Assembly: GCF_000971985.1 (NCBI RefSeq)
Contig: NZ_KQ040798.1
Span: 186,001-250,000, forward strand
Length of the DNA: 64,000 bases
Reading direction: 5' to 3'
Origin: Paenibacillus dauci
GTDB taxonomy: Bacteria; Bacillota; Bacilli; Paenibacillales; Paenibacillaceae
Part shown: positions 40,730 through 49,988 of the stretch, in pieces
How positions within the stretch are numbered: position 1 is the first letter of the stretch
Layout: each line of letters starts with the position of its first letter
Position numbers and translations under genes: made by a program
Notes under the pieces: generated by a model
What the model was told of the DNA's origin: nothing
The model's database searches: none
The model's input: only the letters and a program-made list of their open reading frames with translations

Positions 40730-41317
40730 TGTGTCCGGAATGTTCTGTTCTTGCAGCGATTGCAATAGAGCAGATCTCATTCTCTCAAACTCCGCAGCGT
40801 CCAGCACCGGCGTCAATTCGCTCGTCACCGAACCACTTGGTATGGATATCCACGATTTGCAGCCGATATACTGCTCTTCTATTGGGATGTCCACCGGTCG
40901 TTCAATTATATATACCCGCAGGATTAGTACATGAAGCGGATTTTTCTTTTTCCAGCGAAGACGTTCTTCGGCAAATGTATCGGTCCAGATGTGCATTTCT
41001 CTCAGCCGATCCAGCTGCTGTTGATCGTAGATTTCCAAATCATCCGTGACCTCGGCATAGAGGCGGATCGTAGCTGTATTTTGCTCGGGAGACCAGTCCT
41101 GCATGGATTCGTCTACCAGATGTTGGTCCTCTGGCTTGAGCAGCTCGCGGCGCTGGTGCTCATAGGTTGGATACAGATAAAAGGCATTTTCTTTTAGCTC
41201 GAAATCACGTGTTTCTTCGATGATTCCACCTTTGCGCATTAACAGGATCTGTTGCCCCTGTTCCAGGGCACGAATAGCGGATGCCCATTCTTTGAGGGCA
41301 ATAACTTGTTCATTCAT
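40718..41317 (-). CDS. DUF1802 family protein
   Basis: Protein of 199 residues in the DUF1802 family, whose role is unknown. The family signature is clear near the N-terminus: VIALKEWASAIRALEQGQQI, LLMRKGGIIEE and FYLYPTYEHQ. The rest is polar with alternating helix and strand. ATG 41317 overlaps the stop of the upstream gene (TAATG), with AGGAG before it, so the two are translationally coupled. No membrane segment or signal peptide is seen. Confidence 0.8.
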   Translation of the reverse strand: MNEQVIALKEWASAIRALEQGQQILLMRKGGIIEETRDFELKENAFYLYPTYEHQRRELLKPEDQHLVDESMQDWSPEQNTATIRLYAEVTDDLEIYDQQQLDRLREMHIWTDTFAEERLRWKKKNPLHVLILRVYIIERPVDIPIEEQYIGCKSWISIPSGSVTSELTPVLDAAEFERMRSALLQSLQEQNIPDTKLD

Positions 41318-41577
41318 TAGATAATCTCCTCCTTTATAAATCCAATACTTTGGTAAATAGCCAACCGTATGCTTTCTTCAATGCCTTCATCTGAAGAAAA
41401 AGCCAATTCGTGAGGGAGTTCGACAGCTTGTATACTGCCTGGATAGATGACAATATCCTGCAGCTGCATTTCAAATCGAAATCCATCTTCAAAATGAATG
41501 CCGTCCCGATCCCGGTAACACCAGATTGCAGAAATGTCTTTGTCTTCTACGATAAAACGTCCGCCATTCATATACAT
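41317..41577 (-). CDS. Small unknown protein coupled to the DUF1802 gene
   Basis: I do not recognise this protein. From ATG 41577 (GGGAGG about 9 bases upstream) it has 86 residues beginning MYMNGGRFIVEDKDI. It is acidic and soluble, with a beta-rich first half (IWCYRDRDGIHFEDGFRFEM) and a helical end. ATG codons 10-12 codons upstream are in frame but lie before the ribosome binding site. It ends in TAATG, shared with the start of the DUF1802 gene, which suggests a joint function. Confidence 0.65.
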   Translation of the reverse strand: MYMNGGRFIVEDKDISAIWCYRDRDGIHFEDGFRFEMQLQDIVIYPGSIQAVELPHELAFSSDEGIEESIRLAIYQSIGFIKEEII

Positions 41578-41664
41578 CTTCTGCAAGCCTCCCATCATGA
41601 TTTTCATTACCCTATTTTTCTTTATTATAAAAGAAATAAAAGCAAATGAATGCATCCATAACAA

Positions 41665-41705
41665 ATTCAAGCCATAGTTTGCGATTTCTGCAAACTATGG
41701 CTTGA
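41665..41705 (-). terminator. Hairpin after the secreted-protein gene
   Basis: Perfect 17-base arms TTCAAGCCATAGTTTGC and GCAAACTATGGCTTGAA with a 7-base loop, downstream of the gene at 41841-42338. The T-tract is short. Confidence 0.6.
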
Positions 41706-41840
41706 ATAAATTAGGCATCGGCGAATAATTAGCAGTGTATTACACTCCATTAGTATTCTATCCAAGAATGTTCCGTTCCCTACCAGAAGACAAGCAGCAT
41801 CTTTGATTAGTACAGGGAAATTCCAAATAGACGATATGGA

Positions 41841-42338
41841 TTACCAGCCACCACCCGTTGGAATCCAGCGGTCGTAATAATCAATCGTCACATCACCAAA
41901 TACACTAAATGGTCCGTTTGTTTCTTTTAAATAGTAGGCAACACGATATCGGTAGAAATCATCCGGGAACGTAGGATAGTAGCCCATTTTGTAATCATAG
42001 TTACCGGATTCCGTAAAGGTTACAGAGTGCATAGGAATCCACCCACTATAATAACTATATACTTCGTAAGAAACCGTCAGTTCGCCTTCACCTTCCATAC
42101 TAAAAGAAACCGATACATCTGTTTTGTTATTTGTTGTCCATTCGGCAGAAGAATCGCGTGCATTGCCTCCAAGATAAATCGGTTCAAACCAGTTATGATG
42201 GAAATATTCTGGTGGTGGTTCGGTTTGAGGTGAAATGGAGGGTTTGGCATTTGCAGAACCAGCGGGCAATACCAGACTGAAAATCAAAGGTAATAAGAGT
42301 ATAAATGAAATGTTCTTCAACCATGTAGCTGCTCTCAT
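41841..42338 (-). CDS. Secreted protein of unknown function
   Basis: A 165-residue protein with a Sec signal peptide: basic start MRAATWLKN, hydrophobic core, and cleavage site SANA before residue 32. The mature part of about 134 residues has no cysteine and is rich in Tyr, Trp, Phe and Ser (YSYYSGW, DYYDRWIPTGGGW). It looks like a small beta-sandwich. I do not recognise a family. I chose ATG 42338 because AAAGGGG then has 8-base spacing; ATG 42344 is too close. A hairpin follows the gene, so it is monocistronic. Confidence 0.72.
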   Translation of the reverse strand: MRAATWLKNISFILLLPLIFSLVLPAGSANAKPSISPQTEPPPEYFHHNWFEPIYLGGNARDSSAEWTTNNKTDVSVSFSMEGEGELTVSYEVYSYYSGWIPMHSVTFTESGNYDYKMGYYPTFPDDFYRYRVAYYLKETNGPFSVFGDVTIDYYDRWIPTGGGW

Positions 42339-42344
42339 TTTCAT

Positions 42345-42746
42345 TTCCCCTTTACGTTATTAATAACTATCAACCAAGCAGATCCATAAATGATTACGCT
42401 TACAATTACTTTTAACTTGTTTCTTTTCTTTTGAAATTATTGCTCTTCTTTGATTTTTCCTTGTTAGGATGATTTTCTCGTATTGAAGTTTCCGGAACTA
42501 TGGCTTAACAAACTATGCTCATTTTCAGAACAGGAGCTTATCCTTATTTACCTCCTTCTATTTTTAGTAATAAAATATTACCTTTTCATATTACCATATT
42601 TTTACTATTATGTATCAAATAATTAGCCTGGATTGATTATCAAATCGTATTTCATAGAAGTCTACATAAATAAAACCGCAACCTGTCCATTAAGACAGAT
42701 TGCGGTTTGTTGTTAGTAATTGATTTAATGATCAAGTGGAGATAAC
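42345..42746. other. Intergenic region upstream of the secreted-protein gene
   Basis: About 400 AT-rich bases. The only structure I can support is the dps terminator at 42674-42707. The left part should hold the promoter of the secreted-protein gene, but no clear box pair was found. Confidence 0.5.
42674..42707 (-). terminator. Terminator of dps
   Basis: Arms AACCGCAACCTGTC and GACAGATTGCGGTT pair with one mismatch; the minus strand continues with TTTTATTT. It lies about 40 bases after the dps stop. Confidence 0.78.
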
Positions 42747-43214
42747 TCAGCCCAGGAAAGAGCGCAGCATCCACATGTGTTTCTCCAGATCCGCTTTGAA
42801 CGCGATCAGCATATCTGCTGTCGGTTGGTCACCGGACTCGTCAGCCAGTTCGATTGTTTCCTGGAACTGCTCGCATACTGTAGCAAAGTCTTCGATAATG
42901 GTCTGTACCATTGTACGAGCGTCTTCGCTACCGTTAGCTTCTTGAATACTGGACATTTCCAGATATTCTTTCATTGTCGCTGCCGGAGAACCTTTGAGTG
43001 TCAGCAGACGCTCAGCGATTTCGTCCATTTTCAGCGTTACTTCATTGTATAGTTCTTCGAATTTGATATGCAGGGTGTAGAAGTTCTCACCTTTTACATA
43101 CCAATGGAAGTTGTGGATTTTCACATATAATACATTCAGGTTAGCCACCTGCAGATTCAACAGTTCTTCGACGCGTTTGGTTTGAGTAGAGTTTTCATTT
43201 GTAATGTTAGACAT
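42747..43214 (-). CDS. dps: Dps-family ferritin-like DNA-protection protein
   Basis: Dodecameric ferritin that oxidises and stores iron and protects DNA from peroxide. It has 155 residues, normal for the family. The inter-subunit ferroxidase ligands are visible in HNFHWYVKGENF (His) and in KMDEIAERLLTLKG (Asp, Glu). A Lys-rich DNA-binding tail is absent. ATG 43214 is preceded by GAGGGATAAG. It is a single gene with its own terminator, and peroxide or starvation control would be usual. Confidence 0.92.
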   Translation of the reverse strand: MSNITNENSTQTKRVEELLNLQVANLNVLYVKIHNFHWYVKGENFYTLHIKFEELYNEVTLKMDEIAERLLTLKGSPAATMKEYLEMSSIQEANGSEDARTMVQTIIEDFATVCEQFQETIELADESGDQPTADMLIAFKADLEKHMWMLRSFLG

Positions 43215-43468
43215 AGTTCTTATCCCTCACTTCTATAAATTTTGGTGAAATTGATAAACATGTCAGGCTCATCTGCATACATCTTACCCGTGTGAGCAAT
43301 TGACGAAACAATCGCTATGTGAAATCAGCCCTTGCCCAGGGTCATCGGAAGACCAAAAAAACGGAAGCTCTACAGGAAATAAAACAGAAAAAAGACTGTG
43401 CAAAAACATTGTTTTCCGATATCCTATATTCTAATGTTTGTAATTATCCAAGGGAGTGATTCTCTATT

Positions 43469-44563
43469 ATGAATAATCAGATTCCATCCAATGAAGTTCC
43501 CGTTAAAGCCCCCTTTGAACCGCTGCTTTCCCTTCGCTGGGCTGAAGATAAACTGCTGATGCTGGATCAGCGTCTCTTGCCGGATGAAATTGTTATGCTG
43601 GAGCTGTTCACGGCTGAACAGGTATTCGAAGGCATTCGTTCTATGAAAGTACGTGGGGCTCCGGCTATCGGTATTTCGGCAGCTTATGGCGTTGTACTTG
43701 GCGCATGGGAGTATTCAGACGAAGATGCAGCTGCCTGGCTCAAGCACGTACTCAAAACAGCTGCCTATCTCGCAGAATCCCGTCCAACTGCTGTTAATCT
43801 GTTCTGGGCACTCGATCGTATGAACAAGCGTGCTCATCAACTTGCCGAACAGGAAGGCACAACGGAATCCCGCAATGCCGGACTGCTCGCTGAAGCTGTG
43901 GCTATCCATGAGGAAGATGAAGAAGTATGCCGCATGATCGGAGAACATGCACTGCCTCTGTTCAAGGATGGCATGGGCGTTCTCACTCACTGTAATGCAG
44001 GCGGACTTGCTACAGCGAAATACGGTACTGCGCTGGCTCCCATGTATCTGGCTCACGAACAAGGTATTCATCTGAAAGTATATGCCGATGAGACTCGTCC
44101 GGTACTGCAGGGTGCTCGTCTGACTGCATTTGAGCTTCAGCAAGCCGGTATTGATGTAACACTGCTTTGCGACAATATGGCAGGCATGGTTATGTCCAAA
44201 GGCTGGATTCAAGCAGTCATCGTCGGCGCTGACCGCGTAGCAGCCAATGGCGATGTAGCCAACAAAATTGGTACCTATAGTGTAGCCGTGCTCGCCAAAG
44301 CGCATAATATTCCTTTTTATGTGGCCTGCCCGCTGTCGACGATTGATCTATCTACCGCTACAGGAGCCGAAATTCCAATTGAAGAACGTTCTGCAGAAGA
44401 AGTAACCGAGAGCTTTGGCAAACGTACGGCACCTGAAGATATCAAAGTATTCAATCCGGCTTTTGATGTTACACCGAGTGAATATGTAACTGCTATTATT
44501 ACTGAAAAAGGTCTGGTATATCCTTCCTATAACGAAAACCTTCCAAAGCTTTTTCAGAGCTGA
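43469..44563 (+). CDS. mtnA: Methylthioribose-1-phosphate isomerase
   Basis: Isomerises 5-methylthioribose-1-phosphate to the ribulose form in methionine salvage. It has 364 residues. Family motifs are [14 protein letters not shown], the catalytic cysteine in [18 protein letters not shown], and the catalytic aspartate in [21 protein letters not shown] 43469 has AGGGAGTG about 12 bases upstream. No other mtn gene and no recognisable SAM riboswitch is next to it; in B. subtilis mtnA pairs with mtnK. Confidence 0.94.
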   Translation: MNNQIPSNEVPVKAPFEPLLSLRWAEDKLLMLDQRLLPDEIVMLELFTAEQVFEGIRSMKVRGAPAIGISAAYGVVLGAWEYSDEDAAAWLKHVLKTAAYLAESRPTAVNLFWALDRMNKRAHQLAEQEGTTESRNAGLLAEAVAIHEEDEEVCRMIGEHALPLFKDGMGVLTHCNAGGLATAKYGTALAPMYLAHEQGIHLKVYADETRPVLQGARLTAFELQQAGIDVTLLCDNMAGMVMSKGWIQAVIVGADRVAANGDVANKIGTYSVAVLAKAHNIPFYVACPLSTIDLSTATGAEIPIEERSAEEVTESFGKRTAPEDIKVFNPAFDVTPSEYVTAIITEKGLVYPSYNENLPKLFQS

Positions 44564-44630
44564 AAAACGTTGTTATAGGCAGTTATAAGAGGGCAATACT
44601 ATAGATATTCCGATATCATTTTGATCACAG

Positions 44631-44659
44631 CCGGGGTCGCATCAGACCCCGGTATTTTT
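44631..44659 (+). terminator. Terminator of mtnA
   Basis: Arms CCGGGGTC and GACCCCGG with a 6-base loop, followed by a T-run. Confidence 0.82.
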
Positions 44660-44681
44660 GTGTTTTTACCTATGATTTGTC

Positions 44682-44708
44682 TAACATTTTTCGACACTTA
44701 GCCGATAA
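44682..44708 (+). promoter_or_regulatory. SigD (sigma-28)-like promoter upstream of an unknown gene
   Basis: TAAC at 44682 and GCCGATAA at 44701 are separated by 15 bases, a near match to the Bacillus SigD consensus TAAA-N15-GCCGATAT. The next gene starts 170 bases downstream in the same direction. Confidence 0.55.
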
Positions 44709-44877
44709 ATATATTGAGTAGTCGACAGGACAAATGAACATAACATCCAGGCATATCACCAAATCCATCCAGTCCTAAGAACTATCTCTAAAGACCTATG
44801 AATATTTTACTTAAAATGATATAGTTTATTTTGGAATGGGATTGCCAATCTGATAAAGTAAGCGAGATGGGAGAAAT

Positions 44878-45417
44878 ATGACGAAACAGCAGACTAATGA
44901 TGACACCGAATTTTTATTCAATGTCGACCTTATGATTACCGGACCAAGCAACGCGGTTGCCCTTCAAAAGCTGCTGGAAATCCTTAATAATCAGGAGGAA
45001 CTGGCAGACTTCCGAATTGTCTCCGGCATTAAATGGGGACAAAAAATCAAGGCTGTCGAACAATCACCGGACAAACTAAGCAGCTCTGTAAATGTAGAAA
45101 TCGCGCAAAAAGTACGTGCCAAAGCAGCATTGCGTCAACAGGAAGCTCCTGCTCCTGTAAAACAGCGTACCGATGCCGAATCAGCTGCTGCTCTTCAGCA
45201 AAAAATTGAGAATGACATGTCCAGCTGGCTGTCTCTCTATATTCAGGGAAATCAACTTATTCGACTGACGATTAACCGTAGAGGCGAACGCTTCTCGATC
45301 CCCTGTCGGATTTTGAAATTCGATAATGAAGATCAGACGATCAGCGTATACCATGTGGATGAGAAGCAGGTATATACTTTCAAACTTAATGAGATTGATG
45401 ATTTCCAGCATGTATAA
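44878..45417 (+). CDS. Unknown protein, possibly in the motility regulon
   Basis: I do not recognise a family. It has 179 residues with ATG 44878 after GGGAG. The N-terminal part (about 13-65, FNVDLMITGPSNAVALQKLL) looks like a small alpha/beta domain. A charged Ala/Gln-rich helical linker follows at about 75-110. The C-terminal 65 residues (LYIQGNQLIRLTINRRGERF, SIPCRILKFDNEDQTISVYH) look like a small beta-barrel. No membrane segment is present. A SigD-like promoter upstream and a very long terminator downstream suggest a single-gene unit linked to motility, which is inference. Confidence 0.7.
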   Translation: MTKQQTNDDTEFLFNVDLMITGPSNAVALQKLLEILNNQEELADFRIVSGIKWGQKIKAVEQSPDKLSSSVNVEIAQKVRAKAALRQQEAPAPVKQRTDAESAAALQQKIENDMSSWLSLYIQGNQLIRLTINRRGERFSIPCRILKFDNEDQTISVYHVDEKQVYTFKLNEIDDFQHV

Positions 45418-45436
45418 ACCGGCTTAATAGAACAGC

Positions 45437-45488
45437 AAAAATATCAAAAGCGCCTGTGGCAGAAGCCAGCAGGCGCTTTTGATATTTT
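45437..45488. terminator. Long bidirectional terminator hairpin
   Basis: Arms of about 20 bases (AAAATATCAAAAGCGCCTG and complement) plus an inner TGGC/GCCA stem with one bulged base. It lies 20 bases after the unknown gene and opposite the DUF423 gene. Confidence 0.85.
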
Positions 45489-45632
45489 CCGCAGCATATA
45501 TTGCACATTTGTGTAAGTATAAACATATTCCTGATTTATACTCTTCTATTGGTATATATACGCAAAAAAAGAGATGCACTTTAATCATAACTTTACAGCT
45601 ATCCATTCACTTCAATCGATCTTCTACCCTAT

Positions 45633-46016
45633 TCACGCTGTTTTTTTACCGTATTTGGCACCAGCTACAGCCAGCAGAATCCAGCCTGCAATAAAGCATA
45701 ACCCGCCTAGTGGTGTAATAGCACCCAATACTTTTACGCCGGTAATACACAACACATACAGACTACCCGAGAACAGAATGACTCCGGCGGTAAACAGGCG
45801 TGCCGCCCAGCGAAGCAGCGCCGATTCACCGAATATACCGGCCAGCACAGCTGTAATCAACAAGGCAATCGCATGGACAAAATGATATTCGACTCCAGTG
45901 CGAAATGTCTCTATTCTCGCTCCAATAATCGGTTCCAGAATATGCGAACCGAATGCTCCAATGCCTACCCCAATCATGCCTAGAATGGAGCCGATTATAA
46001 TATACGTACGTTGCAT
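45633..46016 (-). CDS. DUF423 membrane protein (YwdK-like)
   Basis: Small integral membrane protein of 127 residues with four hydrophobic segments. The DUF423 pattern is clear: GMIGVGIGAFGSHIL at the N-terminus, VEYHFVHAIALL in the middle and LGAITPLGGLCFIAGWILLA at the end. The function is unknown. ATG 46016 follows CAGGAGG. It stands alone between two oppositely oriented genes. Confidence 0.87.
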   Translation of the reverse strand: MQRTYIIIGSILGMIGVGIGAFGSHILEPIIGARIETFRTGVEYHFVHAIALLITAVLAGIFGESALLRWAARLFTAGVILFSGSLYVLCITGVKVLGAITPLGGLCFIAGWILLAVAGAKYGKKTA

Positions 46017-46254
46017 GTTAAACCTCCTGTCAGATCATTGCGGGTAGATCCCGCAGATAAACAAAATCCTTTTTATTATAGCGTATCTATAGCGATTATT
46101 TTGTGAGGAAATCATGAAAGCATGTCGGAAGTACTTTTTGCCCGAATTCTGCCGTATATTTTGGCAAAATGCAAGTCATGGTATAATAACCCCAGCTGTG
46201 TGATATCACAGTCTATTTTATTATGATAATGAACCAGGAAGACAGGAGAATATT

Positions 46255-47109
46255 ATGAATTCCATTCGTATTTTTGCAGACAGTACCTGCGATCTGCCAG
46301 CCTCCTGGCTGGATGAGCATCAGGTGGGCATCGTACCACTCTATGTTACTTTTGGAGAACAGGTCTACCGGGACGGTGTTGATATCAAGCCTGCCGATTT
46401 GTACCAACGTGTTCAGCAGCAGGGACAGCTGCCCAAGACGTCAGCACCCTCACCCGCTGATTTCATACAAGCTTTTGCACCTGTTATCGAAGCCGGACAG
46501 GATATTATCTATATCAGCCTTTCTTCTGCTTTATCCTCGACGTATGCCAATGCACGCATCGCTGCGGAGGAATGGGAAGAGGGCCGGGTCAATGTACTGG
46601 ATTCATTGAATCTATCCAGCTCGATTGGTCTGCTCGTGATGAAGGCTGTTCATGCCGCTGCAGCGGGTGCCTCCGTACAAGAGATTATCCGTCTGCTAAC
46701 CGATATGCGTGGGCGGATTGAGACAGAATTTGCTATCGATTCTTTGGAGTACCTCTATAAGGGCGGACGCTGCTCGGGTATGCAGAATCTAATCGGCAGT
46801 CTGCTCAAAATACGGCCGGTGATCGAAGTGACTCCACAGGGCACACTGGTACCTGCTTACAAAGTCCGTGGCAAGCGGGAAAAGGCTGTCGAACAGCTGC
46901 TCCGTAATGCGATCGCCAATGCAGACCGATTGGACGAAGAAGTCATTTTTGTCGTCCATTCCTTTGCTGAAGAAGAAGCGAAGATGATGCAGGCTGTCCT
47001 CAGGGAACAGACGAATGCACGCCAGGTTATGATCACAGAGGCAGGCTGCGTAATCTCCAGTCACTGCGGTCCACAGACGATCGCCATTATGTATGCAACG
47101 CAGGCATAA
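46255..47109 (+). CDS. DegV-family fatty-acid-binding protein
   Basis: DegV (FakB-type) protein of 284 residues that binds a fatty acid and, with FakA, presents it for phosphorylation. The N-terminal motif FADSTCDLPASWLDEH and the loop KTSAPSPADF, which contacts the lipid carboxylate, are present, with ISLSSALSSTYANA and the C-terminal SHCGPQTIAI loop. ATG 46255 follows CAGGAG. FakA is not in the window. Which fatty acid it prefers cannot be told. Confidence 0.9.
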   Translation: MNSIRIFADSTCDLPASWLDEHQVGIVPLYVTFGEQVYRDGVDIKPADLYQRVQQQGQLPKTSAPSPADFIQAFAPVIEAGQDIIYISLSSALSSTYANARIAAEEWEEGRVNVLDSLNLSSSIGLLVMKAVHAAAAGASVQEIIRLLTDMRGRIETEFAIDSLEYLYKGGRCSGMQNLIGSLLKIRPVIEVTPQGTLVPAYKVRGKREKAVEQLLRNAIANADRLDEEVIFVVHSFAEEEAKMMQAVLREQTNARQVMITEAGCVISSHCGPQTIAIMYATQA

Positions 47110-47190
47110 CTAGCAACTGCTTCTGTTGCTCTGGCGACAGGTACGACACTACCGCATAACGGTTCGGATTTCGGGAACTGGCTATATACC

Positions 47191-47237
47191 AAAAAGCGCT
47201 GCTGCAGATCATCCAAGAATCTGCAGCAGCGCTTTTT
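47191..47237. terminator. Bidirectional terminator between degV and the kinase gene
   Basis: Perfect 19-base arms AAAAAGCGCTGCTGCAGAT and complement with a 9-base loop. The right side ends in eight T; the left has five A. Confidence 0.88.
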
Positions 47238-47245
47238 TTTGCTTA

Positions 47246-49915
47246 TTATTCATTATCCACAAGCTTAAGCGGAATCGTAAAATAGAATGTTGAACCGGCA
47301 TGTTCCCTGCTCTCTACTCCGATCGTACCATTCATCAACTCAATCAGATTTTTGCTGATAAACAGTCCCAGTCCCGTACCGCCATATTGGCGGTTCATCA
47401 CCTGGTGTACCTGGGAAAAGGACTGGAACAGTTCACCCAGACGATTTGCGGGGATGCCTATCCCCGTATCTATAATCCGGAAATGAATTAGCATGCCATG
47501 CTCTCTGGAGATATGCGAGACCCCTACCACAATCTCCACGGTTCCGCGATCGGTAAATTTAAGTGCATTGCCGATAATATTGACCAATACCTGCTTGATG
47601 CGCATCATATCGCCCCGGGCCTGACGTGGCACTTCCTGATCGACACGCTTCTCGAGCACCAGCTGTTTCTCCTGCGCGACCGGCAAAAACAATTCATATA
47701 CCGATCCCACCAGCTCATGCAGATCGAATATGCGCTCTTCCAGCCGGATATTCCCATTTTCCAGCCGGTGCACATCGGTTACATCATCCATCATTCTCAT
47801 CAATTCTTCACTGTTTTGGCGGATAATCTCCATATAAAACTGCTGATCTTCATTTAGCGGAGAATCCTGTACCAGCTCGGACATACCGATAATAGCATTC
47901 ATTGGTGTACGAAGCTCATGACTAATCAGTGAGATGAACTGTGACTTGGCATAGGCTGCACGTTCAGCAGACTCCTTGGCTTCGATAATGGCCTTTTCAT
48001 TCGTACGGTCGCTGAATACCACGACAACTCCAATAATCTGCTCACGGTCATATAGCGCACTCGTCTGATAAGAAACAAAGAAGCTCGAGCCATCTCTGCG
48101 GAAAAATACATCTTCTGTCACCCTGCGGGAGATTCCATCGCTCATCGTCAGACCTACCGGATTCTGACCGGCAGCGTAGGCTTCCCCATCTGCACGTGCC
48201 TGCACCAGCGATTGCTGCACCGGTACACCGATAAACTGCTCTCTCGGGAGCTGCAGCATTCTCGCTGCCGCCGCATTGATAAAGATTCCATTCCCCTGGG
48301 TATCCACGCCGAAGATCCCTTCCGATACCGAACTGAGGATCAGATTATACTCTTTGCTGATCGTCTGAATCTGCTCCAGATAACGCTTATTCTCCGTTAC
48401 GTCCGTAGCAATGCCGAAGACTCCAGTAACCTGCCCACCAACAATAATCGGTACATTGGTAAAATTCACTTCCATCCGGTTACCGGAAGAATGCACCAGT
48501 ACCGTATCATAATTTTGCGGCATGCCCATACGGGCTTTATTAAAATGCTCCTGTGCTGCAATCTGGTAATCGCCATCGATCAGATCGGTAAAATGAGTCT
48601 GTAGCAATCGGTCTGCTGCATAACCGCTCTGAATCTCGGCTACCGGATTCAGGGTAAACAATCTTCCTGCCAGATCAAATGAATACACACCCGATGGATT
48701 ATATTCGACCAGCGATTTGTAGCGCTGCTCACTCTCCAACAGCTGCTGCTCCGCAAATTTGCGATCCGAAACATCACGGGATACTGCTACGATAGTACCG
48801 CTGATTCCTTCCATTCTGCTTGGCGTATAGGTACCGCTCGTCTCCAACCATACATAATGTCCCTGTTTGTGCCGAAAGCGAAAGGATACGGTATGTTGAT
48901 CTCGGGAATACAGGATAGACTGCAGATAAATCTGTACCACTTCATAATCCTCGGGATGATAATAGCTGCTCGCACTCGTACCGACTATCTCTTCTACTTC
49001 ATAGCCCAGTAGCTTTTTAAGAGATGGCGATGCAAACAGAAAATTGAGCTGTGCATCAGCAGTATGTGTCGAGATCAGATCCATTGTATTATCCGAGAGC
49101 ATCCGGTACTGCCTTTCGCTCTCACGGATCAGATTCTCCATCAGCCGCTGTTCGGTTACATCCTGAATCGTACCCAGGATACGCTGCGATTCTCCTGGCA
49201 TTACTTCTACCAGCCGTCCGCGAATAGAAACATTGCGCACCTCATGATACTGGCCGGTCAGCCGGCATTCAACATGAATATTTCCTTCATCAATCGCTTT
49301 TCGAAAAGATTCACTAACGTCACTGCGATCTTCCGGATGCACTCTTGCCAGAAAGCGACGATACATGATCTGCGGAGAATCATGATTCAGACGCAGAATC
49401 TCGAAAAACTTGTCTGTGCAGGTTAGCTCCTGGGTATCCAGGTTCCAATCCCAGCAACCAAAACCGGCAATATCCTGGGCCAGGGCGAGACGTTCTTCGC
49501 TCGCTTTGAGCTGTTCACTCGCCTGCTTGCGGGAAGTAATATCCTTGGCAGCACCAAAAATACCGATTACCTGCTCTTCTTTCATTACCGGTGCATAGGT
49601 AACATCCAGGTAAATAGCGTGTCCGTCCTTATGATAAATTTCGGTCTCATATTGAACGGACCCGCCCTGTAGTACCTGCTGAAAATAAGGCGACCGAAAG
49701 TGAAGGCGCGATTCTCCAAAAATCAGCCTTTTATCAATATAACGCAGCTCTTCCAGCGAATATCCGCTCATTCGCATCACTGCAGGATTTGTATAAATAT
49801 AATTACCGTCCAGATCCATTACATAGATAGCATCGGGATGATGTTCAAACAGAGGACGGTAGACTCCATTTTCGGCAATTAAATTCTGGAGAACGTCATA
49901 TTCGTGATTATCCAA
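47246..49915 (-). CDS. Soluble sensor histidine kinase with five PAS domains
   Basis: Predicted cytoplasmic sensor kinase of 889 residues. Five PAS domains follow one another at about 18-130, 140-258, 268-388, 398-510 and 522-640, each ending in a motif such as GAAKDITSRKQA or GIATDVTENK. HisKA has the phospho-acceptor His666 in FISLISHELRTPMN. The ATPase domain has the N box VNIIGNALKF, the G1 box DTGIGIPANRLGELF and GGTGLGLFIS. There is no membrane segment and no response-regulator gene nearby, so it is an orphan kinase. Such soluble multi-PAS kinases often feed sporulation phosphorelays in Bacillales (KinA-like), which is inference. The start is TTG 49915 with GAGAGGGATC upstream. Confidence 0.9.
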   Translation of the reverse strand: MDNHEYDVLQNLIAENGVYRPLFEHHPDAIYVMDLDGNYIYTNPAVMRMSGYSLEELRYIDKRLIFGESRLHFRSPYFQQVLQGGSVQYETEIYHKDGHAIYLDVTYAPVMKEEQVIGIFGAAKDITSRKQASEQLKASEERLALAQDIAGFGCWDWNLDTQELTCTDKFFEILRLNHDSPQIMYRRFLARVHPEDRSDVSESFRKAIDEGNIHVECRLTGQYHEVRNVSIRGRLVEVMPGESQRILGTIQDVTEQRLMENLIRESERQYRMLSDNTMDLISTHTADAQLNFLFASPSLKKLLGYEVEEIVGTSASSYYHPEDYEVVQIYLQSILYSRDQHTVSFRFRHKQGHYVWLETSGTYTPSRMEGISGTIVAVSRDVSDRKFAEQQLLESEQRYKSLVEYNPSGVYSFDLAGRLFTLNPVAEIQSGYAADRLLQTHFTDLIDGDYQIAAQEHFNKARMGMPQNYDTVLVHSSGNRMEVNFTNVPIIVGGQVTGVFGIATDVTENKRYLEQIQTISKEYNLILSSVSEGIFGVDTQGNGIFINAAAARMLQLPREQFIGVPVQQSLVQARADGEAYAAGQNPVGLTMSDGISRRVTEDVFFRRDGSSFFVSYQTSALYDREQIIGVVVVFSDRTNEKAIIEAKESAERAAYAKSQFISLISHELRTPMNAIIGMSELVQDSPLNEDQQFYMEIIRQNSEELMRMMDDVTDVHRLENGNIRLEERIFDLHELVGSVYELFLPVAQEKQLVLEKRVDQEVPRQARGDMMRIKQVLVNIIGNALKFTDRGTVEIVVGVSHISREHGMLIHFRIIDTGIGIPANRLGELFQSFSQVHQVMNRQYGGTGLGLFISKNLIELMNGTIGVESREHAGSTFYFTIPLKLVDNE

Positions 49916-49988
49916 TTAATGATCCCTCTCAATCTTTCATATGCCATGGTCTTATATCGTCATTTATCATGCATCTGTGTAATTTCAT

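Noticed and set aside
43215-43468. Possible SAM riboswitch in front of mtnA
   Set aside because: I could not find the paired helices or the terminator expected for an S-box in this 250-base leader.
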